Assembly: GCA_964466035.1 (NCBI GenBank)
Contig: CAYXLR010000004.1
Span: forward strand, 1-64,000
Direction of reading: 5' to 3'
Length of the DNA stretch: 64,000 bases
Source of the DNA: JANQEA01 sp964466035
GTDB lineage: Bacteria; Bipolaricaulota; Bipolaricaulia; UBA7950; UBA9294
Part shown: positions 61,051-64,000 of the stretch, one piece after another
How positions within the stretch are numbered: the first letter of the stretch is position 1
Layout: the number at the start of each line of letters is the position of its first letter
Notes under the pieces: model-generated
Database searches by the model: none
What the model was told of the DNA's origin: nothing
The model's input: the letters and a program-made list of their open reading frames with translations, nothing else
Translations under genes and position numbers: made by a program

Positions 61051-62508
61051 TTACCCCTCCGCCGGCTCGTCGAACGGGTACGTCAATACCGGGTCCCTCG
61101 CCGCGCGCGTCTGATCGAGCCGCCGGACCGGCGCCCGGTGCGGCGCCTCGCGGAGGAGTTCGGGACGCTCGCGCGCCTCAACGGCGATCCGCTCCATCGC
61201 GTCGACGAACCGATCGAGCCCGTCTTTCCCCTCGGACTCGGTCGGCTCGATCATCAGCGCCTCGCGGACGATCAACGGGAAGTAGACCGTCGGCGGGTGG
61301 ATCCCGTAGTCGATCAACCGCTTGGCGATGTCCAGCGTGCTGATCCCCTCGGCGAGCCCCTTCCCGGACAGGACGAACTCGTGCTTGCACGGGCGGTCGT
61401 ACGGAAGCGCGTAGCTCCGCTTCAGCCGCTCCTGAAGGTAGTTCGCGTTCAGCACGGCGTCCTCACTGACCGCCCGCAGCCCCTCGTCGCCGAGCTGGAG
61501 AAGGTACGCGTACGCCTTCGCCGCGACGAGGACGTTCCCGTAGAACGAGTGAACCGACCCGATCGAGCGCGGACGATTCCATCCGAGCGCGTACCGTCCG
61601 TCGGACCGCTCGATCGACGGGACGGGGAGGAAGTCGACCAACGGCTTGGAGACGGCGATCGGCCCGCCGCCCGGCCCGCCGCCCCCGTGAGGGGTCGAAA
61701 GGGTCTTGTGCAGGTTGAAGTGGAAGACGTCGGCCCCCATGTCTCCGGGGCGCGCCCGCCCGAGGAACGCGTTCAGGTTCGCCCCGTCAAAGTAGCAGAG
61801 ACCGCCCGCCGCATGGACCCTACCGGTGATCTCGAGGATCCGCTCCTCGAAGATCCCGAGCGTGTTCGGGACGGTCAGCATGATCCCGGCGACCGTCCCG
61901 TCGAGCGCGGCGTCGAGCGCGTCGAGATCGACCGTCCCCGCCTCGTTCGACGGGATCTCCGCCACGGAGAAGCCGGCGACCGCCGCGGAGGCGGGGTTCG
62001 TCCCGTGCGCCGAGTCGGGGAGGAGGATCCGCCTTCGCGTTGTTTCGCCCTTGTCCTCGAAGTATCGCTTGAACAGGAACATCCCGGCCAGCTCCCCGTG
62101 GGCCCCGGCGACCGGCTGGAGAGAGACCCCGGGCAGGCCGGCGATCCCCCCGAGCAGCTCGGACAGCTCGTACAGGAAGGCCAGCGTTCCCTGGGCCAGG
62201 CCGGGGTCGGCGAGCGGATGGACGCCGGTCAGGCCCGGGAGCCTCGACAGGTCCTCGTTGACCTTCGGGTTGTGCTTCATCGTGCAGCTGCCGAGGGGAT
62301 ACAGCCCGTCGTCGACGCCGTAGTTCAGCTTCGACAGCGCCGTGTAGTGCCGAACGACCGTCGGCTCGCTCAGATTCGGGATCCGGGGTTCGCCCTCGCG
62401 AAGGAGCGTCCGGTCGATCAATTTTTCGACGCCCCGCGTCGGGACGTCGGGCTCCGGGAAGAGCCCGCCGACGCCCTCGCGCCGCGGTTGGTCGAAGATC
62501 GTCCTCAT
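61051..62508 (-). CDS. gcvPB: Glycine dehydrogenase (decarboxylating) subunit 2
   Basis: A 485-residue P-protein beta subunit. YGVDDGLYPLGSCTMKHNPK is near the start, then PVAGAHGELAGMFLF, LLPDSAHGTNPASAA, and the PLP lysine in FHFNLHKTLSTPHGGGGPGGG. The C-terminal tail is variable. With GcvPA it decarboxylates glycine and loads aminomethyl onto lipoyl-GcvH. The start overlaps the gcvPA stop by four bases. Confidence 0.95.
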   Translation of the reverse strand: MRTIFDQPRREGVGGLFPEPDVPTRGVEKLIDRTLLREGEPRIPNLSEPTVVRHYTALSKLNYGVDDGLYPLGSCTMKHNPKVNEDLSRLPGLTGVHPLADPGLAQGTLAFLYELSELLGGIAGLPGVSLQPVAGAHGELAGMFLFKRYFEDKGETTRRRILLPDSAHGTNPASAAVAGFSVAEIPSNEAGTVDLDALDAALDGTVAGIMLTVPNTLGIFEERILEITGRVHAAGGLCYFDGANLNAFLGRARPGDMGADVFHFNLHKTLSTPHGGGGPGGGPIAVSKPLVDFLPVPSIERSDGRYALGWNRPRSIGSVHSFYGNVLVAAKAYAYLLQLGDEGLRAVSEDAVLNANYLQERLKRSYALPYDRPCKHEFVLSGKGLAEGISTLDIAKRLIDYGIHPPTVYFPLIVREALMIEPTESEGKDGLDRFVDAMERIAVEARERPELLREAPHRAPVRRLDQTRAARDPVLTYPFDEPAEG

Positions 62509-63827
62509 CGGGAGCCCCCCAGCGCCTCGGCGAACCGATCGAGCTGCTCCCGCGTCCGCCGCTCCGTGACGGCGATCCGGAGGCCGTTCTCCACGCCGTG
62601 CGCGCGGAGAAGCTCGGGCGGCTCGACCAGGTACCCGGCGTCGAGGAGCGCCCTGCGGAGGCCGTCCGCGTCGCCGGGGACGCGGACGACGAACTCGTTG
62701 AAGAACGGCCCGGAGAACGGGAGGCCGAACCCTTCGATCGCGGCGATCCGGTCGGCCAGGTAGTGCGCCTTCTCGACGTTCAGCTCGGCGACCCGGCGGA
62801 GCCCGTCGGCCCCGACCGAGGCGAGGTAGACGGTCGCCGCGAGGGCGCAGAGGGCGGAGTTCGTGCAGATGTTCGACGTCGCCCGCTCCCGTCGGATGTG
62901 CTGCTCGCGCGTCTGGGCGGCCATCGTGTATCCGGTCTTCCCCGCCGCATCGACGGTCCGCCCGGAGAGCCGCCCGGGCATCTGACGGAGGTGCTCCTTT
63001 CTCGTCGCGAGCAGGCCGAGGAGCGGGCCGCCGAATGACATCGGCAGCCCAAGCGGCTGCCCTTCGCCGACGACCACGTCCGCGCCGAACTCTCCCGGAG
63101 GCGCGAGGACGCCGAGCGAGATCGGATGGACCGAGACGATCAGCAGCGCGTCCCCGATCCTCTCCTTGACGCCTTCGAGCGACTCGATCACCCCGAACGC
63201 GTTCGGAGACTGCAGCACGACCGCGGAGACGTCGTCGGGCACGTCGGAGAGATCGCACCGGCCGGACGGCAGGCGCGGAAGCTCGACGACCTCGATCCCG
63301 CTCGCCCAGCAGTACGTGTCGAGGACCCGCCGGACGTTCGCGAACAGGGATCGAGCGACGGCGACCCGCCCGCGGGATCTCACCCGCTCGGCCATCAGCA
63401 TGGCCTCGGCCAGCGCCGTCGCTCCGTCGTAGAGGGACGCGTTCGCGACGTCCATCCCCGTCAACTCGCAGACCAGCGTCTGGAATTCGAACATCGCCGT
63501 CAGCGTCCCCTGGCTGACCTCCGGCTGATACGGGGTGTAGGCGGTGTAGAACTCGGAGCGCAACAGCACGTGGCCGACGAGGCTCGGGACGTAGTGGTCG
63601 TAGACCCCTCCCCCGGCGAAGCAGACCTTCTCGTACGCTCTGTTTCGGGCCGCCAAGTCCGTCAGCTCGGCGACGACCTCCTGCTCGCTTCGAGGGGAGA
63701 GGCCGAGCGGCCGGAAGGCGTCCGATACCGCACGCGGGACGTCGGCGAACAGCTCGTCGACCGAAGAAACGCCGATCGACGCGAGCATCTCGCGCCGGTC
63801 GGCGGCCGAGTGCGGAAGGTAGCGCAT
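62505..63827 (-). CDS. gcvPA: Glycine dehydrogenase (decarboxylating) subunit 1
   Basis: A 440-residue P-protein alpha subunit: RYLPHSAADRREMLASIGV at the start, FAGGGVYDHYVPSLVGHVL, FYTAYTPYQPEVSQGTLTAMF (binding the partner active site) and DVANASLYDGATALAEAMLMA. The split P-protein (PA plus PB) is the form found in many Gram-positive, thermophilic and deep-branching bacteria. It follows gcvH by six bases on the minus strand. Confidence 0.95.
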   Translation of the reverse strand: MRYLPHSAADRREMLASIGVSSVDELFADVPRAVSDAFRPLGLSPRSEQEVVAELTDLAARNRAYEKVCFAGGGVYDHYVPSLVGHVLLRSEFYTAYTPYQPEVSQGTLTAMFEFQTLVCELTGMDVANASLYDGATALAEAMLMAERVRSRGRVAVARSLFANVRRVLDTYCWASGIEVVELPRLPSGRCDLSDVPDDVSAVVLQSPNAFGVIESLEGVKERIGDALLIVSVHPISLGVLAPPGEFGADVVVGEGQPLGLPMSFGGPLLGLLATRKEHLRQMPGRLSGRTVDAAGKTGYTMAAQTREQHIRRERATSNICTNSALCALAATVYLASVGADGLRRVAELNVEKAHYLADRIAAIEGFGLPFSGPFFNEFVVRVPGDADGLRRALLDAGYLVEPPELLRAHGVENGLRIAVTERRTREQLDRFAEALGGSR

Positions 63828-63833
63828 CCGCGA

Positions 63834-64000
63834 CTACCCTTCGGCGAGGAAGGACTCGTAGCCCGCGGCGTCGAGGAGCGCGTCGACCGCCTTCGGGTCG
63901 TCGACCTCGAGCACCGCGATCCAGCCCGCCTCGTGCGGCGACTGGTTGATCGTCTCCGGCGACGCCTCGAGGTCGCCGTTCACCTCGACCACCGTGCCTT
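63834..64000 (-). CDS. gcvH: Glycine cleavage system H protein, cut by window end
   Basis: The last 54 codons read GTVVEVNGDLEASPETINQ, then SPHEAGWIAVLEVDDP and LLDAAGYESFLAEG. This is the C-terminal half of GcvH; the lipoylated lysine lies beyond the window. H protein shuttles the aminomethyl group between P, T and L proteins. First visible gene of gcvH-gcvPA-gcvPB; gcvT may lie outside. Confidence 0.92.
   Translation of the reverse strand, partial: GTVVEVNGDLEASPETINQSPHEAGWIAVLEVDDPKAVDALLDAAGYESFLAEG

Overview
The window looks like a chromosomal stretch from an uncultured bacterium with a GC-rich genome, assembled as a draft: there is one run of exactly 100 N. Core genes are bacterial: mutS, rsmH, ftsL, ftsI, mnmG, tpiA, pgsA, ftsH, murJ, rplI, folP, ruvC, polA, glmM and gcvPA/gcvPB. 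They sit in short, tightly overlapping operons. I cannot place the organism firmly. The mix of many lineage-specific secreted proteins, a DegV-DAK2 fusion, CsgG-like proteins and a cysteate/threonine-synthase-like enzyme would fit a deep-branching phylum such as Bipolaricaulota (Acetothermia), but that is a guess. No tRNA, rRNA or CRISPR array was seen.

Region 1-13.4 kb is accessory. It holds two related GNAT acetyltransferases, one of them decayed, an IS110 transposase remnant, several secreted proteins of unknown role, one visibly more AT-rich exported protein, a DinB protein, a flavodoxin, a PLP enzyme and a 1069-residue secreted protein. It ends with two truncated genes joined tail to tail at about 12,960. 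Region 13.4-27 kb carries stress, envelope and degradative functions: OsmC, a methyltransferase, S10 and S9 peptidases, a PpiC-type foldase lipoprotein, a PKD-thioredoxin protein, a transglutaminase-like protein, BtpA with a PfkB kinase, and a CsgG-like protein. Region 27-39 kb is mostly housekeeping: trkH-trkA, tpiA-pgsA, slipin-mnmG and mutS-rsmH-ftsL-ftsI.

The outstanding locus is 39.0-44.6 kb. A promoter with a perfect -35 box (39023-39051) drives two tandem c-di-GMP-I (GEMM-I) riboswitches. Each has an intrinsic terminator that shares bases with its aptamer. They precede a 110-residue protein that joins a ribbon-helix-helix DNA-binding fold to a MshEN c-di-GMP-binding motif pair. A third GEMM-I riboswitch follows in the intercistronic space; it can free or hide the ribosome binding site of a giant repeat-built exported protein (at least 1577 residues) with DUF11 modules, invasin-type repeats and a lamin-tail-like domain. 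All three riboswitches read as ON switches, so c-di-GMP appears to act at transcription (twice), at translation and through a protein, all for one surface protein.

Region 44.7-64 kb returns to core genes. A fused fatty-acid-kinase-like protein overlaps plsY, followed by ftsH, then murJ with a phosphodiester-glycosidase-like gene and rplI on the other strand. Next comes folP-DUF177-ruvC-polA, a CARDB-CsgG protein, glmM, and the glycine cleavage genes gcvH (cut by the window edge), gcvPA and gcvPB. Several genes have a -10 box only 8-9 bases before the start codon, which suggests leaderless transcripts are common here.
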